DNA from: Alphaproteobacteria bacterium
GTDB taxonomy: Bacteria > Pseudomonadota > Alphaproteobacteria > JAJFIK01
Direction: 5' to 3'
Length of the DNA: 58,160 bases
Assembly: GCA_021774965.1 (NCBI GenBank)
Contig: JAJFIL010000282.1
Coordinates: 1-58,160 of the forward strand
A model generated the notes under the pieces. That model had not been told where the DNA came from and did no database searches. It worked only from the letters and a program-made list of their open reading frames with translations. Of this stretch, positions 37,165 to 46,544 are shown in pieces. A program made the translations under genes and the position numbers. How positions within the stretch are numbered: the first letter of the stretch is position 1; each line of letters begins with the position of its first letter.

Positions 37165-39120
37165 ATGATTCGGATATTGGCGCTCATTGCGTTGGCGGCA
37201 ATTGTTGTGGCACCAGCGGCCCAGGCCTGGACCCATTATGGTGGGGACCAGGAAGGCACCCGTTATGTGGATCTGGATCAGATCAATACTGATAATGTCT
37301 CCGATCTTGAGATTGCCTGGGAATATCGAACCGGCGATCTGGCGGCTCGGCCAGAGGCGATCCATGCCTCGGCCTTCGAAGGCACGCCCATCCTCAACAA
37401 CGGCAATCTGGTTTTCTGCACCCCCTTCAATGAAATTATAGCGCTTGATCCGGGCACCGGCATCGAGCGCTGGCGCTATGACGCGGCAGTAGCCGAGGGT
37501 CTGAACCCCGCCAATCAATATGTCTGTCGCGGCGTTACGCCTTGGGAGGATGCATCGGCAGCCGATGGCACCCGCTGCGCCAGCCGCCTGTTCATGGGCA
37601 CGGTGGATTATCGCCTTATCGCGGTGGATGCCTTGACCGGTGAGCAATGCGAAGGCTTTGGGGACGGAGGGCAAATCCAGGTTGACCCCGGCATGACTTT
37701 GCTGTGGCCAGGGGAGTTTCATTTCACCTCACCGCCTGCCGTGATCGGCGACATCGTCATCGTGGGTTCTGCCATTGGCGATAATGCGCGCGTCGAAGCG
37801 CCCAAGGGCACCGTGCGGGCCTATAACGCCCGGACCGGAGAGCCCGTTTGGACTTTTGATCCCATCCCCTTGGTGCCAAGCGACCCCGGCGCAGAGACCT
37901 ATGGTGGGGCGGACGGCATCCGCGCGGGACACGCCAATGTGTGGTCCATCATGGCGGTGGACGAGGAACGGGATCTTGTATTTCTGCCCACCTCCAGCCC
38001 CAGTCCTGATTTTTATGGCGGGCTTCGTCCTGGCCTGAATGAGTATTCGAATTCTGTTGTCGCGGTGCGCGGGAGCACGGGTGAAGTGGTGTGGTCGTTC
38101 CAGACTGTCCACCACGACATTTGGGATTTTGATGTTAGCGCCCAGCCGCTGCTCACCACGCTTACCCTTGATGGTGAAGAGGTGCCCGTGGTGGTGCAGA
38201 ATACCAAGATGGGTTTTGTCTTTGTGCTGCACCGGGAAACCGGCGAGCCTATCTTTCCGGTGGAAGAGCGCGCCGTGCCGCAAAGCGCGGTGATGGGGGA
38301 ATGGCTTTCGCCAACTCAGCCCTTTCCAACAATCCCCGCACCCCTGCACCCCACCGAAGCGCTCGATGGCTCAGATGCCTGGGGATTTACTTTCTGGGAC
38401 CGGGGCGCCTGTCGCAGGCGGTTTAACGCATTGTCTTCGGAAGGCATCTACACCCCGCCCACGGAGGAAGGCATCTTGATGTATCCCTTCACCGGCGGCG
38501 GGGCGAACTGGGGCAGTGCTGCCTATGATCCTGACACTCAGGTGATGGTGGTGGGCATGAACCGCATGGTCCACGAGATCACTCTCATCCCTGCTGACGA
38601 AGTGGTGGAAGCCCGTAATCATCTGGATAAGGAAGTGGCGCTCCAGCGGGGCGCACCCTTTGGCATGTCGCGCGATTTAGTGATGTCGTCCTTCGGCGCG
38701 CCCTGTAATCGCCCGCCTTGGGGGACTTTAGTGGCCGTTGATCTTTCCACTGGCGAAGTGTTGTGGGAACGGACCCGCGGCACCACGGAAGATCTTGTGA
38801 GCTTCCTGCCCGCCATGGCGACAGGCGAGCCTGCCTTGGGTGGACCCATGATCACGGCAGGAGGTTTGGTCTTTGAAGCGGGAACGTTGAACTATCGTAT
38901 CCGTGCGCGAGATATGGCAACAGGTCGCAGGCTGTGGAGCCATCGCTTGCCAGCGGGTACACCGGCAACGCCCATGTCCTATGAGTATGATGGACGCCAA
39001 TATGTGGTGATCGGCTCAGGCGGTTACGGAAGAGTGGGCACCACCATGGGCGACAGCATCATCGCCTTTGCCTTGCCGGAGAACCCCCGTCCACGGCGAG
39101 AGCCTAGATACAATGACTAA
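37165..39120 (+). CDS. Periplasmic PQQ-dependent dehydrogenase (membrane-anchor-less, GDH-like)
   Basis: 651 residues. A signal peptide (LALIALAAIVVAPAAQA, cleavage after Ala-Gln-Ala) leads to an eight-bladed PQQ beta-propeller: repeats such as VDLDQINTDNVSDLEIAWEYRTGD, LIAVDALTGE, RAYNARTGEPVWTFDPIP, TGEVVWSFQTVHHDIWDFD (the last lines the PQQ pocket in this family), and GGGANWGSAAYDP. It resembles the propeller of membrane glucose dehydrogenase, but the five N-terminal membrane helices are missing and there is no fused cytochrome. Substrate (sugar or alcohol) unknown. No PQQ synthesis genes in the window. Confidence 0.88.
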   Translation: MIRILALIALAAIVVAPAAQAWTHYGGDQEGTRYVDLDQINTDNVSDLEIAWEYRTGDLAARPEAIHASAFEGTPILNNGNLVFCTPFNEIIALDPGTGIERWRYDAAVAEGLNPANQYVCRGVTPWEDASAADGTRCASRLFMGTVDYRLIAVDALTGEQCEGFGDGGQIQVDPGMTLLWPGEFHFTSPPAVIGDIVIVGSAIGDNARVEAPKGTVRAYNARTGEPVWTFDPIPLVPSDPGAETYGGADGIRAGHANVWSIMAVDEERDLVFLPTSSPSPDFYGGLRPGLNEYSNSVVAVRGSTGEVVWSFQTVHHDIWDFDVSAQPLLTTLTLDGEEVPVVVQNTKMGFVFVLHRETGEPIFPVEERAVPQSAVMGEWLSPTQPFPTIPAPLHPTEALDGSDAWGFTFWDRGACRRRFNALSSEGIYTPPTEEGILMYPFTGGGANWGSAAYDPDTQVMVVGMNRMVHEITLIPADEVVEARNHLDKEVALQRGAPFGMSRDLVMSSFGAPCNRPPWGTLVAVDLSTGEVLWERTRGTTEDLVSFLPAMATGEPALGGPMITAGGLVFEAGTLNYRIRARDMATGRRLWSHRLPAGTPATPMSYEYDGRQYVVIGSGGYGRVGTTMGDSIIAFALPENPRPRREPRYND

Positions 39121-39123
39121 GAC

Positions 39124-39303
39124 CTAGCTCTTCTTACGCTTGGGCCGCTTGACAAGTTCCCCGCCGCAATTGGGGCAAGTGTGCTTGTGGGTCTCTTCCG
39201 TACACTGAGTACAAAATGTGCATTCAAAGCTGCAGATATGCGCTTCGCCGTCTTGCTCAAGGCGTGCGTTGCAGGTCTCGCAACTAAGCTTCATTTCCAG
39301 CAT
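39124..39303 (-). CDS. DUF1272 zinc-binding protein
   Basis: 59 residues. Cysteines in CETC, ICSFECTFCTQCTEE and HKHTCPNCGGELV suggest two zinc sites, matching the DUF1272 family of short proteins of unknown role. The C terminus is basic (KRPKRKKS). It begins inside the last codons of purB (20-base overlap), so it is translated from the purB transcript. An alternative ATG lies three codons on (39294). Confidence 0.88.
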   Translation of the reverse strand: MLEMKLSCETCNARLEQDGEAHICSFECTFCTQCTEETHKHTCPNCGGELVKRPKRKKS

Positions 39304-40609
39304 TGCCGAACACCCGCTCAAAAATCGTATCAACGTGTTTGGTATGATAGCCGATATCGAACAAAGCTTCGAGGGCGGCATCATCCAGCTTGGCAGAAAC
39401 CTCTTCGTCAGCTTTCAGCAAATCAAGAAATTGACCTTCGCCGCGCCATACCGGCATGGCATTGCGCTGAACCAGACGGTAGGCATCTTCGCGGGCAACA
39501 CCGGCTTGGGTGAGCGCCAGAAGCACCCGTTGCGAATGAACCAGCCCGCCAAGCTTGTCGAGGTTCTCCTGCATGCGCTCAGGATAGACAAGAAGCTTGT
39601 CCACAACGCTGTTCAGGCGCATGAGCGCGAAATCCAGGGTCACGGTGGCGTCCGGGCCGATGTTACGCTCCACGGAAGAATGGGAGATATCCCGCTCGTG
39701 CCACAAAGCTACGTTTTCCATGGCGGGAATGGCATAGGCCCGCACCATGCGAGCAAGGCCCGTTAGGTTTTCCGTCAGGATTGGGTTGCGCTTGTGCGGC
39801 ATGGCCGATGAGCCTTTCTGGCCCGCCGAGAAATATTCTTCCGCTTCCAGAACTTCCGAGCGCTGCAAATGGCGCACTTCCACGGCCAGACGCTCGATGG
39901 AAGAGGCGATCACCCCCAACGTGGCAAAGAACATGGCGTGGCGATCGCGGGGGATCACTTGCGTGGAAACAGGTTCTGCGGCAAGGCCCAGTTTTGCGGC
40001 CACATGTTCTTCAACGCGCGGGTCAACATTGGCGAAAGTGCCGATGGCACCAGAGATGGCGCAGGTGGCGATCTCTTCCCGGGCAGCCTTCATGCGCTCA
40101 AGGTTGCGTTCAAATTCTGCAAAGGCTTGGGCCAGCTTGAGACCAAAGGTGGTGGGCTCGGCATGGATGCCATGGCTGCGCCCGATGCAGATGCTGTCTT
40201 TATGCTCAAAGGCGCGACGCTTGATCGAGGCGAGCAAGGTTTCCAGATCGGCCAGTAAAATATCTGCGGCCTGAACCAGCTGTACATTGAAACAGGTGTC
40301 CAGAATATCCGAAGACGTCATGCCCTGGTGGATGAAACGCGCTTCGGGGCCAACCTGTTCGGACAGCCATGTCAGAAACGCGATCACATCGTGTTTGACC
40401 TCCGCCTCGATCTCATCGATGCGGGCTACGTCCACCCGTTCCATGGCGGGGGCACCCTTGGCCCAGATGACCTTGGCCGCATCGGCAGGGATCACGCCTA
40501 AATCAGCCAGCGCATCAGCGGCATGGGCTTCGATCTCGAACCAGATGCGGAACTTGTTCTCCGGCGTCCAGATGTCGGTCATTTCGGAACGGGAATAGCG
40601 TGGGATCAT
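39284..40609 (-). CDS. purB: Adenylosuccinate lyase PurB
   Basis: 441 residues. It cleaves SAICAR and adenylosuccinate, releasing fumarate, in purine synthesis. Fumarase/aspartase superfamily signature GSSAMPHKRNP near residue 270, with TSSDILDTCFN and CIGRSHGIHAEPTTFG earlier. The start ATG has GGGAGCC upstream (revcomp). Separate from the purC-purL run, 2.8 kb away on the same strand. Confidence 0.97.
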   Translation of the reverse strand: MIPRYSRSEMTDIWTPENKFRIWFEIEAHAADALADLGVIPADAAKVIWAKGAPAMERVDVARIDEIEAEVKHDVIAFLTWLSEQVGPEARFIHQGMTSSDILDTCFNVQLVQAADILLADLETLLASIKRRAFEHKDSICIGRSHGIHAEPTTFGLKLAQAFAEFERNLERMKAAREEIATCAISGAIGTFANVDPRVEEHVAAKLGLAAEPVSTQVIPRDRHAMFFATLGVIASSIERLAVEVRHLQRSEVLEAEEYFSAGQKGSSAMPHKRNPILTENLTGLARMVRAYAIPAMENVALWHERDISHSSVERNIGPDATVTLDFALMRLNSVVDKLLVYPERMQENLDKLGGLVHSQRVLLALTQAGVAREDAYRLVQRNAMPVWRGEGQFLDLLKADEEVSAKLDDAALEALFDIGYHTKHVDTIFERVFGNAGNEA

Positions 40610-40918
40610 GGGAGCCCTCTTAGTCGTCTAGCGGTGGTCGTGGAATCTGTGGCCCTCACATGCCACGGGCAGGCCAGCGGTTCAATGGGGGAGGGCAACT
40701 TCTCTCTGGATTAAATCTGGTGCGGTGATTTTGGTGCCTAATCCAGCGAATTGCCTCCGGCATACCCCCCATCCTGTCCTCACCCGCAAGGGGGCCCACA
40801 CAAGGGGGGAAGTAAAGCTGGAGGCACGTTTCTTTTTTACCCTCCCCCTTGACGGGGGAGGTTGGCGAGCATCGCGAGCCGGCGGGGGTGAATGCCGCAA
40901 AAAGCCCAATACGGGTGA
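40610..40918. repeat. Gene-free 309-base region with a strong C/G palindrome
   Basis: CCTCCCCC-TTGAC-GGGGGAGG lies at 40841-40861. Further out, GGCATACCCCCC (about 40757) and GGGGGTGAATGCC (about 40885) pair imperfectly, so the element may span about 40757-40900. Its shape resembles dispersed C/G-rich palindromes common between alphaproteobacterial genes. No gene seen here. Confidence 0.5.
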
Positions 40919-41365
40919 TTAGAACACCGGCAGGTTCAGTTTTCGTGCCGCGGTGAACTCCGCCAGCATGGCCCAGATCAGCTCGTCGGTGTTTTTGGCC
41001 CAATCCGAATCGTTCATTTCCGTGGCCGTGTGCAATTCGATCAATAGCTCTTTTAGGTCGCTATTTGAAGCGTTTAGGGCTGATACCAAAAGTGATTCGT
41101 CAGATTCGTTTGAGGCTTTGAGAAGACGCCGCTGCAGGTCCGGGTCGGGCACATCCCGCGCCGCATCGGCAAAGAGCCCCCTCATGGCCCGGTTCTCGTG
41201 GGAGCGCACTTCAGCGGCGCGATCAAATTCCTGGGCCGAGAAAATCATCAAAAGGGCGATGATGGACATGGAGCCTTGCGGATAGCCCTCGGGCAAATGT
41301 GGGGCGATGTCGGTGATCACGGTGCCCAAAAGGCCGGGCAGGATTTCATTGACTTCAGGCTTCAT
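40919..41365 (-). CDS. Conserved hypothetical protein coupled to a phosphotransferase
   Basis: 148 residues, helical, without membrane segments: MKPEVNEILPGLLGTVITDI, then SIIALLMIFSAQEFDRAAEV and a C-terminal ELIWAMLAEFTAARKL. The ATG overlaps the stop of the upstream phosphotransferase gene (ATGA), so the two are translationally coupled. A longer frame to 41554 would overlap that gene heavily and is not credible. I believe homologues occur beside APH-like genes, but function is unknown. Confidence 0.75.
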   Translation of the reverse strand: MKPEVNEILPGLLGTVITDIAPHLPEGYPQGSMSIIALLMIFSAQEFDRAAEVRSHENRAMRGLFADAARDVPDPDLQRRLLKASNESDESLLVSALNASNSDLKELLIELHTATEMNDSDWAKNTDELIWAMLAEFTAARKLNLPVF

Positions 41366-42423
41366 GTCGCTGCTCCCGCTTTCTCGTTCAACCGTGCTTG
41401 CTTCATCAGCTCGATCAGCGTCTCGGCGTGAGCTTGCGCCGGGTACCAGCCGGAGAACGCTATCACCGGGTCCATGTTGCGGCCCTCGGCAAACTCTCGC
41501 GCTGAGGACATCCAGATGGCGCTGCCTTTGACGGCAGAGAAAATCTTCCACCACAAAAGCGCATCTGGATTGGCGCTGAGCTCGGACACCTCAGACCAAA
41601 TTGCCAAGGCTTCGTCTTCGGCAATCATGCCGCCGGGATGATCGCCTTCTACGCCCCAGATCGTATCCAGCCCCCAAGCCACATCTTCCAGCGGATCGCC
41701 CAGATGGCACATCTCCCAATCCAGAATGGCGCGGATCTCGCCCTGATCATTAGCCAGGAAATTGCCGTGGCGATAATCACCGTGAATAAAGGTAATGCGC
41801 TCCGCCGGGGGAGGCGGGTTGCGCCGGAGCCAGCGAATGGCCGCGCGCACCAAGGGTTGAGGCGTCAGTTGATCCTCATCGATGACGGCTTCCCAATGAT
41901 CCAGCGCCACGTGCCAGGCCTCGTTGCGGGCAGGGGCGAGGAATGCGGGCCCGAGCTCAAGGTCATTGACGTCAGGGGCGTGGATGTGTCCCAGAGCCTT
42001 CCAGAAAACCTCGCCTACTTTTTGGCGATGCTCGCCATAAGGGTCGGGTTGGAAAACGCGCCCCGCCTCACACTCGGTGATCTCTTCCATCACAAAGAAT
42101 GGCCGGTCCAGCCATTTGGGGTCGTTCTCTAGGAAGTGAATGTGCGGCACGGGCACTTCTGAGCCCTGGTACGCGCGCAGGGCGTCCACTTCCGTCGAAC
42201 GTTCGGTTTCAATCAGGCTGCTTTCCGGGTCTCGGCGCAGGATGAGACGCTCTTGAATGGATGCCCCATCCAGTTGATAGGCCACCCGCAAGCGATAGGT
42301 CTCGCGACTGGCCCCGCCGTGAATGCGCACCACGTCCGATACAACAACCTCGTTGGCTCCTTGTTTGTGGGCAGCAAAATAGGCGGCAAATCGGCTTGCT
42401 ATATCTTTCAGTGCTTCACTCAT
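41362..42423 (-). CDS. APH-like phosphotransferase (ACAD10/11-type kinase family)
   Basis: 353 residues. The aminoglycoside-phosphotransferase-like kinase fold: catalytic loop ITFIHGDYRHGNFL (about residue 213, HGDxxxxN) and metal-binding ILDWEMCHLGDPLEDVAW. RLILRRDPESSLIETERSTE is the nucleotide-binding part. Members of this subgroup act on small molecules such as hydroxy-acyl compounds rather than antibiotics; the substrate is unknown here. Lies between a hypothetical protein and the ABC transporter operon. Confidence 0.85.
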   Translation of the reverse strand: MSEALKDIASRFAAYFAAHKQGANEVVVSDVVRIHGGASRETYRLRVAYQLDGASIQERLILRRDPESSLIETERSTEVDALRAYQGSEVPVPHIHFLENDPKWLDRPFFVMEEITECEAGRVFQPDPYGEHRQKVGEVFWKALGHIHAPDVNDLELGPAFLAPARNEAWHVALDHWEAVIDEDQLTPQPLVRAAIRWLRRNPPPPAERITFIHGDYRHGNFLANDQGEIRAILDWEMCHLGDPLEDVAWGLDTIWGVEGDHPGGMIAEDEALAIWSEVSELSANPDALLWWKIFSAVKGSAIWMSSAREFAEGRNMDPVIAFSGWYPAQAHAETLIELMKQARLNEKAGAAT

Positions 42424-42445
42424 TTATGTCGTCTCTATTGCGGTT

Positions 42446-43552
42446 CTATTGTGCCAGTCCAAATAGATCTTTCAGGCCGGATGGATCGTGTCGTCCAATG
42501 ACCAGTTGTTCCAAAAGCCCGCGCCCTCGCCGGGTGCCGCGCGCACCGCTCATTTCCGCATCCACAATTGCCTGAATATGTGTTGAGTGAAAATCGCCTT
42601 CATCCAGGGTAGCGAGATCAAGAACCTCATGGGCCACGGAGTGTTTTCCATGATAAGTGCCGTGGCTGCGCTTTGGGTGCATATAGCCAACGCCGCGCAT
42701 GAAGAATTTGAACCTTGGGGTCAGCTTTATTGTGGTCTCACCCGCCTCGTCGGTGAACATCAATTGGGCCTCCCGTGCATGTCGGGTGCCGGATTGAAGT
42801 TCGAGTTTTGCTCGACCGTCTGTCATGGGCTCGGCCGGTGCAGGGTCAAGCGGCACCCATTGGGCTGACCGGGCCCAGGCGGCTCCTTCCGCGTTCTCGT
42901 TCACATGAAACAATGTGCAGCCGTCGTCGAAATTCAGCGGCGCCCAGAGCCAATAGAATTGCGGCTCAGGCGGTGGGGCCACCGGTTGAGGGTCAGCCGC
43001 GCCCACGGGCCGAATGCCCCAGGACCTGTCCCGCACGCCGTTGAATGTGTCCGGAGTGACATCGATACGAGTATCCCCCACCTTGATCCAGCCTTCCCAT
43101 GTGCCAAACTGGGTAAGCCTTGTGTAATCCAGGATCGTACGAGGGCCCATACGATAGGTAAAGCGGGGCTCCTCAACGGCAATCGTCCGCTTGCGGAAGG
43201 TGAGCTCGGCTTCTATCCCATGTTCATTGGGCGCAACGGTGATGCGGTGGCTTACGAGAGGTTCAAGGATTTCCACGGTGATGGGCGCAACGTCTGTTTC
43301 CATCCGCTCCATGCCCAATTCTCGCGAAGCAAAGAGGCTGTGCTGCTTGCCGTCTACGATCACACAGAAGGCCGCATCCATTACGTTGAGGTTCGGATAC
43401 TGACCCATGGCAACGGCAAAGAAGATGTCGTCAGTGGCGTGCATGCCATTGAAGAAATAGCGATCATAGAAATTCCGGTCCGTGCCTGCAAAGGCAATGG
43501 GTTCGGGGCTTTGATGGACCGGGTAGTCGTCAGCTTTTGTCAGCATGGCCAT
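42446..43552 (-). CDS. Conserved hypothetical protein, beta-rich
   Basis: 368 residues, no signal peptide or membrane helix. It has a regular strand-rich pattern with Trp/Tyr-rich motifs (TYRMGPRTILDYTRLTQFG, WEGWIKVGDTRID, NGVRDRSWGIRPVG, PQFYWLWAPLNFDDGCTLF). The DRSWG motif and overall layout recall the lipocalin-like CrtC/AttH proteins, a tentative comparison only. The end RGTRRGRGLLEQLVIGRHDPSG is basic. It lies 23 bases after the ATPase gene's stop and 22 bases before the phosphotransferase, so it is probably in one transcript with both. Confidence 0.75.
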   Translation of the reverse strand: MAMLTKADDYPVHQSPEPIAFAGTDRNFYDRYFFNGMHATDDIFFAVAMGQYPNLNVMDAAFCVIVDGKQHSLFASRELGMERMETDVAPITVEILEPLVSHRITVAPNEHGIEAELTFRKRTIAVEEPRFTYRMGPRTILDYTRLTQFGTWEGWIKVGDTRIDVTPDTFNGVRDRSWGIRPVGAADPQPVAPPPEPQFYWLWAPLNFDDGCTLFHVNENAEGAAWARSAQWVPLDPAPAEPMTDGRAKLELQSGTRHAREAQLMFTDEAGETTIKLTPRFKFFMRGVGYMHPKRSHGTYHGKHSVAHEVLDLATLDEGDFHSTHIQAIVDAEMSGARGTRRGRGLLEQLVIGRHDPSGLKDLFGLAQ

Positions 43553-43574
43553 ACCGATGGGTTAGGCCCAGAAA

Positions 43575-44603
43575 CTAGGCCGAGACGGGAAGATTCCATG
43601 GCGGTAGTCTAGCCTCATCCACCCCGTGGCAGGCAACAGAAACCTGCCCGTCGATGACCAATGTGGGGTCTTCCTTACGGCAACGTTTGTTCGCGAAAGG
43701 ACAACGGGGGTGATAATGGCACCCCGTCGGGCGGTTTAGCGGGTTTGCCACTTCCCCAACGACATCCTCCCGCTCCTGACCTTCCAGATCGAGGCGCGGA
43801 ATAGCCTCCAACAACATCCGCGTATAGGGATGTTGTGCTGCGGTAAACAGTTGTTCTTTGGGGGCAACCTCCACCAGGCGCCCAAGATACATGACCCCGA
43901 CGACATCAGACATGTGGCTCACCACGGCGAGGTCATGGCTGATGAACAGATACGTGAGTCCCAACTCGTCTTGGAGCTCTCGCATCAGGTTCAGGATCTG
44001 CGCCTGAACAGAAACATCCAAGGCCGACGTAGGCTCATCGCAAACCAAAAACTCAGGCTCGCTGGCGAGGGCACGCGCGATGGAAATGCGTTGGCGCTGT
44101 CCACCCGAAAACTCATGAGGGAATTTTTCCCCGTCGGCAGCTGTAAGACCTACTTGATCGAGTAGCTCGCCTGCGCGCTTGATTTTGTCTTGCTCTGAGA
44201 GGTTGCTCTTTATGCGGAAGGCTTCTCGAATGATATCCACCACGCGCCAGCGCGGGTTCAGACTGGCAATGGGGTCTTGAAAGATCATCTGCAATTGACC
44301 ACGACCAATGCCAGGGCCACCACCCGGTGCGGTTACCCGTTTGCCTTCATAGGTAATTTCACCATCGGAAGGCCGCGTCAGGCCCACGGTCATACGGGCA
44401 ACGGTGGATTTGCCCGATCCACTTTCTCCCACCAGGCCAAAAGTTTTGCCTTTGGGGATGGAGAAAGTTACGCCATCGACCGCCGGCAGAAGCGTGCGCT
44501 TGCGTCCCGTCATGGCAGCCAGCCAAGGAGCTTGGGTCAGATCAAAGATCTTGGAGAGGTTCTGAACCTCAAGGATGGCGTCAGACTTGTTTTTGTTAGA
44601 CAT
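43575..44603 (-). CDS. Peptide/opine-type ABC transporter ATP-binding protein (DppF-like)
   Basis: 342 residues. ABC ATPase: Walker A GLVGESGSGKSTVARM, signature LSGGQRQ-like FSGGQRQRISIARAL, Walker B FLVCDEPTSALDVS. The C-terminal oligopeptide-transporter extension HYHPRCPFANKRC holds cysteines typical of an Fe-S or zinc site. It starts 8 bases within the preceding ATPase gene. Pairs with the DppD-like ATPase to energise the importer. Confidence 0.95.
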   Translation of the reverse strand: MSNKNKSDAILEVQNLSKIFDLTQAPWLAAMTGRKRTLLPAVDGVTFSIPKGKTFGLVGESGSGKSTVARMTVGLTRPSDGEITYEGKRVTAPGGGPGIGRGQLQMIFQDPIASLNPRWRVVDIIREAFRIKSNLSEQDKIKRAGELLDQVGLTAADGEKFPHEFSGGQRQRISIARALASEPEFLVCDEPTSALDVSVQAQILNLMRELQDELGLTYLFISHDLAVVSHMSDVVGVMYLGRLVEVAPKEQLFTAAQHPYTRMLLEAIPRLDLEGQEREDVVGEVANPLNRPTGCHYHPRCPFANKRCRKEDPTLVIDGQVSVACHGVDEARLPPWNLPVSA

Positions 44604-45576
44604 TGGCGCGCTCCTTTTGCAGAAGCCAGCAGGCGGCTTGTGAGCCTTTGCCGTCCATCAACTCAGGGCGTTTGTTATCGCAAGGCTTAAATGCTTTTGG
44701 GCAGCGCGGGTGAAAGGCGCAGCCGCCTGGAATGGCATTGGGGCGCGGCATGGAGCCCTTGATGTGAGCCAGGCGATCTTCCACCACGCCAATGCGCGGG
44801 ATCGATGCCATTAGGCCTTGAGTGTAAGGATGGTTCGGCGCCTGCACCACGTTGCGCACCGGACCGATCTCGGCAATACGGCCTGCATACATCACGGCCA
44901 CCCGGTCACAGGTCTCTGCAATCACGCCCATGTCGTGGCTGATCAACATGACCGCTGCCCCATGATCGCTTGCCAGGCGCTTGAGCAAGTTGATGATCTG
45001 GGCTTGGACGGATACATCCAGCGCCGTTGTTGGCTCGTCCGCAATGATCATCTTTGGATTATTGGCCAATGCCAACGCGATCACCACCCGTTGACGCATG
45101 CCGCCAGAAAACTGGTGCGGGTACTGATTAATGCGTTCAGCTGCGGCTGGAATGCCCACCTCTTCGAGCAATTCAATGGCGCGCTTGAGCGCCGCCTTCT
45201 CGGAAATATCCTGGTGGGTGCGCAAGGTCTCAATTAGTTGCCGCTCAATAGTATAGACCGGGTTCAGGCTAGTCAGCGGATCTTGAAAGATCATGCCGAT
45301 GGAGGCCCCTCGAATCTTGCGGATGTCGCGATAGGGAAGCTGATCTATGCGCTTGCCTTCAAGGTAAATCTCACCGGCAGCAACCCGGCCTGGAGGTTCC
45401 AGCAGGCCAATGACGGCGGCTCCCGTAAGGGACTTGCCCGCCCCTGATTCGCCTACCACGCCCAGGATTTCTCCGGGTGCAATTTCAAACGAGACATCGT
45501 CTACCGGCACCAGCAACTCGCGGCGCGTAGGAATTTCAACGCGTAAATTTTTCACGGTCAGGACAGCGCTCATCAT
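44596..45576 (-). CDS. Peptide/opine-type ABC transporter ATP-binding protein (DppD-like)
   Basis: 326 residues. Walker A GVVGESGAGKSLTGAA, signature FSGGMRQRVVIALAL, Walker B MIIADEPTTALDVS. The C-terminal extension CAFHPRCPKAFKPCDNKRPELM is typical of the peptide/nickel family. The start codon is the first of two consecutive ATGs, immediately before the DppC-like stop. Confidence 0.95.
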   Translation of the reverse strand: MMSAVLTVKNLRVEIPTRRELLVPVDDVSFEIAPGEILGVVGESGAGKSLTGAAVIGLLEPPGRVAAGEIYLEGKRIDQLPYRDIRKIRGASIGMIFQDPLTSLNPVYTIERQLIETLRTHQDISEKAALKRAIELLEEVGIPAAAERINQYPHQFSGGMRQRVVIALALANNPKMIIADEPTTALDVSVQAQIINLLKRLASDHGAAVMLISHDMGVIAETCDRVAVMYAGRIAEIGPVRNVVQAPNHPYTQGLMASIPRIGVVEDRLAHIKGSMPRPNAIPGGCAFHPRCPKAFKPCDNKRPELMDGKGSQAACWLLQKERANV

Positions 45577-46539
45577 CTACCTCAGCTTCGGATTGAGCGC
45601 ATCGCGCAGCCAATCCCCCAATAGATTGACGGCCAGGACCAGCAGCACAAGGGCCGCGGAAGGGAACAAGGTAATCCACCACTCACCGGAGAAAAGGAAA
45701 TCATTGCCGATGCGAATCAAGGTGCCAAGCGATGGGGTCGTGGGCGGCACGCCGACACCTAGGAACGAAAGCGTGGCTTCGGAGGTAATCGCCAAGGCCA
45801 GACCGATGGTGCCCAACACTAGGACGGGCCCAAGGATGTTGGGCAGCACGTGGCGCAGAAGGATGATCCAGCTGGGAGTGCCGATAATGCGGGCAGAGGC
45901 CACATAGTCTTTGACCTTCTCCGACATGGCCCCCGAACGCGCGACACGGGCGTACTGCGGCCAGTTGGAGATGCCGATGGCAAAGATCACCACATAGATG
46001 GCGATCTCCTCCCGCATGCCCGAAGGCAGCATGGAGCGTGCGATACCGTCTACCAGCAGCGCGATCAACAATCCTGGAATGGTCAGCTGAATGTCCGCAA
46101 AGCGCATGAGCAGCGCATCAAACCAGCCGCCGACGAAGCCGCTGATCAGACCCACAAGAACGCCAAGGGCGATGGAAAACACCACAGCGGCAAAACCCAC
46201 AATCAGCGAGATGCGCGCGCCATAGATGATGGTGGAGAAAATACCGCGGCCCTGATTGTCCGTTCCCAAAAGGAATTGGGGCTCACCGCCTTCGACCCAG
46301 GCAGGGGGCAGGAAGGCATCCATGAGAGAGAGCGAGCCCGGATCAAACGGATTGTGGGGCGCTACCCACGTGGCGAATGTCGCTGCGATGATGAACGCCA
46401 TTGTGATCAAGAACGCGATCACCACAACCGGCTGACGCACAAAGGAATACAGAAGGTCGCTTTGCAGTCCACGGGATATGGCATCGCGCATGCGGCGACC
46501 GACGCTGAGCTTCATAGGCTGTACAGTTTGATCGGTCAT
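45577..46539 (-). CDS. ABC transporter permease (DppC-like)
   Basis: 320 residues. N-terminal cytoplasmic part, one membrane helix, a periplasmic loop with LLGTDNQGRGIFSTIIYGAR, and five more helices. The EAA loop is visible in YVASARIIGTPSWIILLRHVLPN. With the DppB-like permease it forms the channel. The stop abuts the DppD-like ATG. Confidence 0.95.
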   Translation of the reverse strand: MTDQTVQPMKLSVGRRMRDAISRGLQSDLLYSFVRQPVVVIAFLITMAFIIAATFATWVAPHNPFDPGSLSLMDAFLPPAWVEGGEPQFLLGTDNQGRGIFSTIIYGARISLIVGFAAVVFSIALGVLVGLISGFVGGWFDALLMRFADIQLTIPGLLIALLVDGIARSMLPSGMREEIAIYVVIFAIGISNWPQYARVARSGAMSEKVKDYVASARIIGTPSWIILLRHVLPNILGPVLVLGTIGLALAITSEATLSFLGVGVPPTTPSLGTLIRIGNDFLFSGEWWITLFPSAALVLLVLAVNLLGDWLRDALNPKLR

Positions 46540-46544
46540 ATCGC

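Noticed and set aside
41366-41554. Upstream extension of the small protein at 40919
   Set aside because: Would overlap the phosphotransferase coding region by nearly 190 bases; the ATGA overlap gives a much better start.
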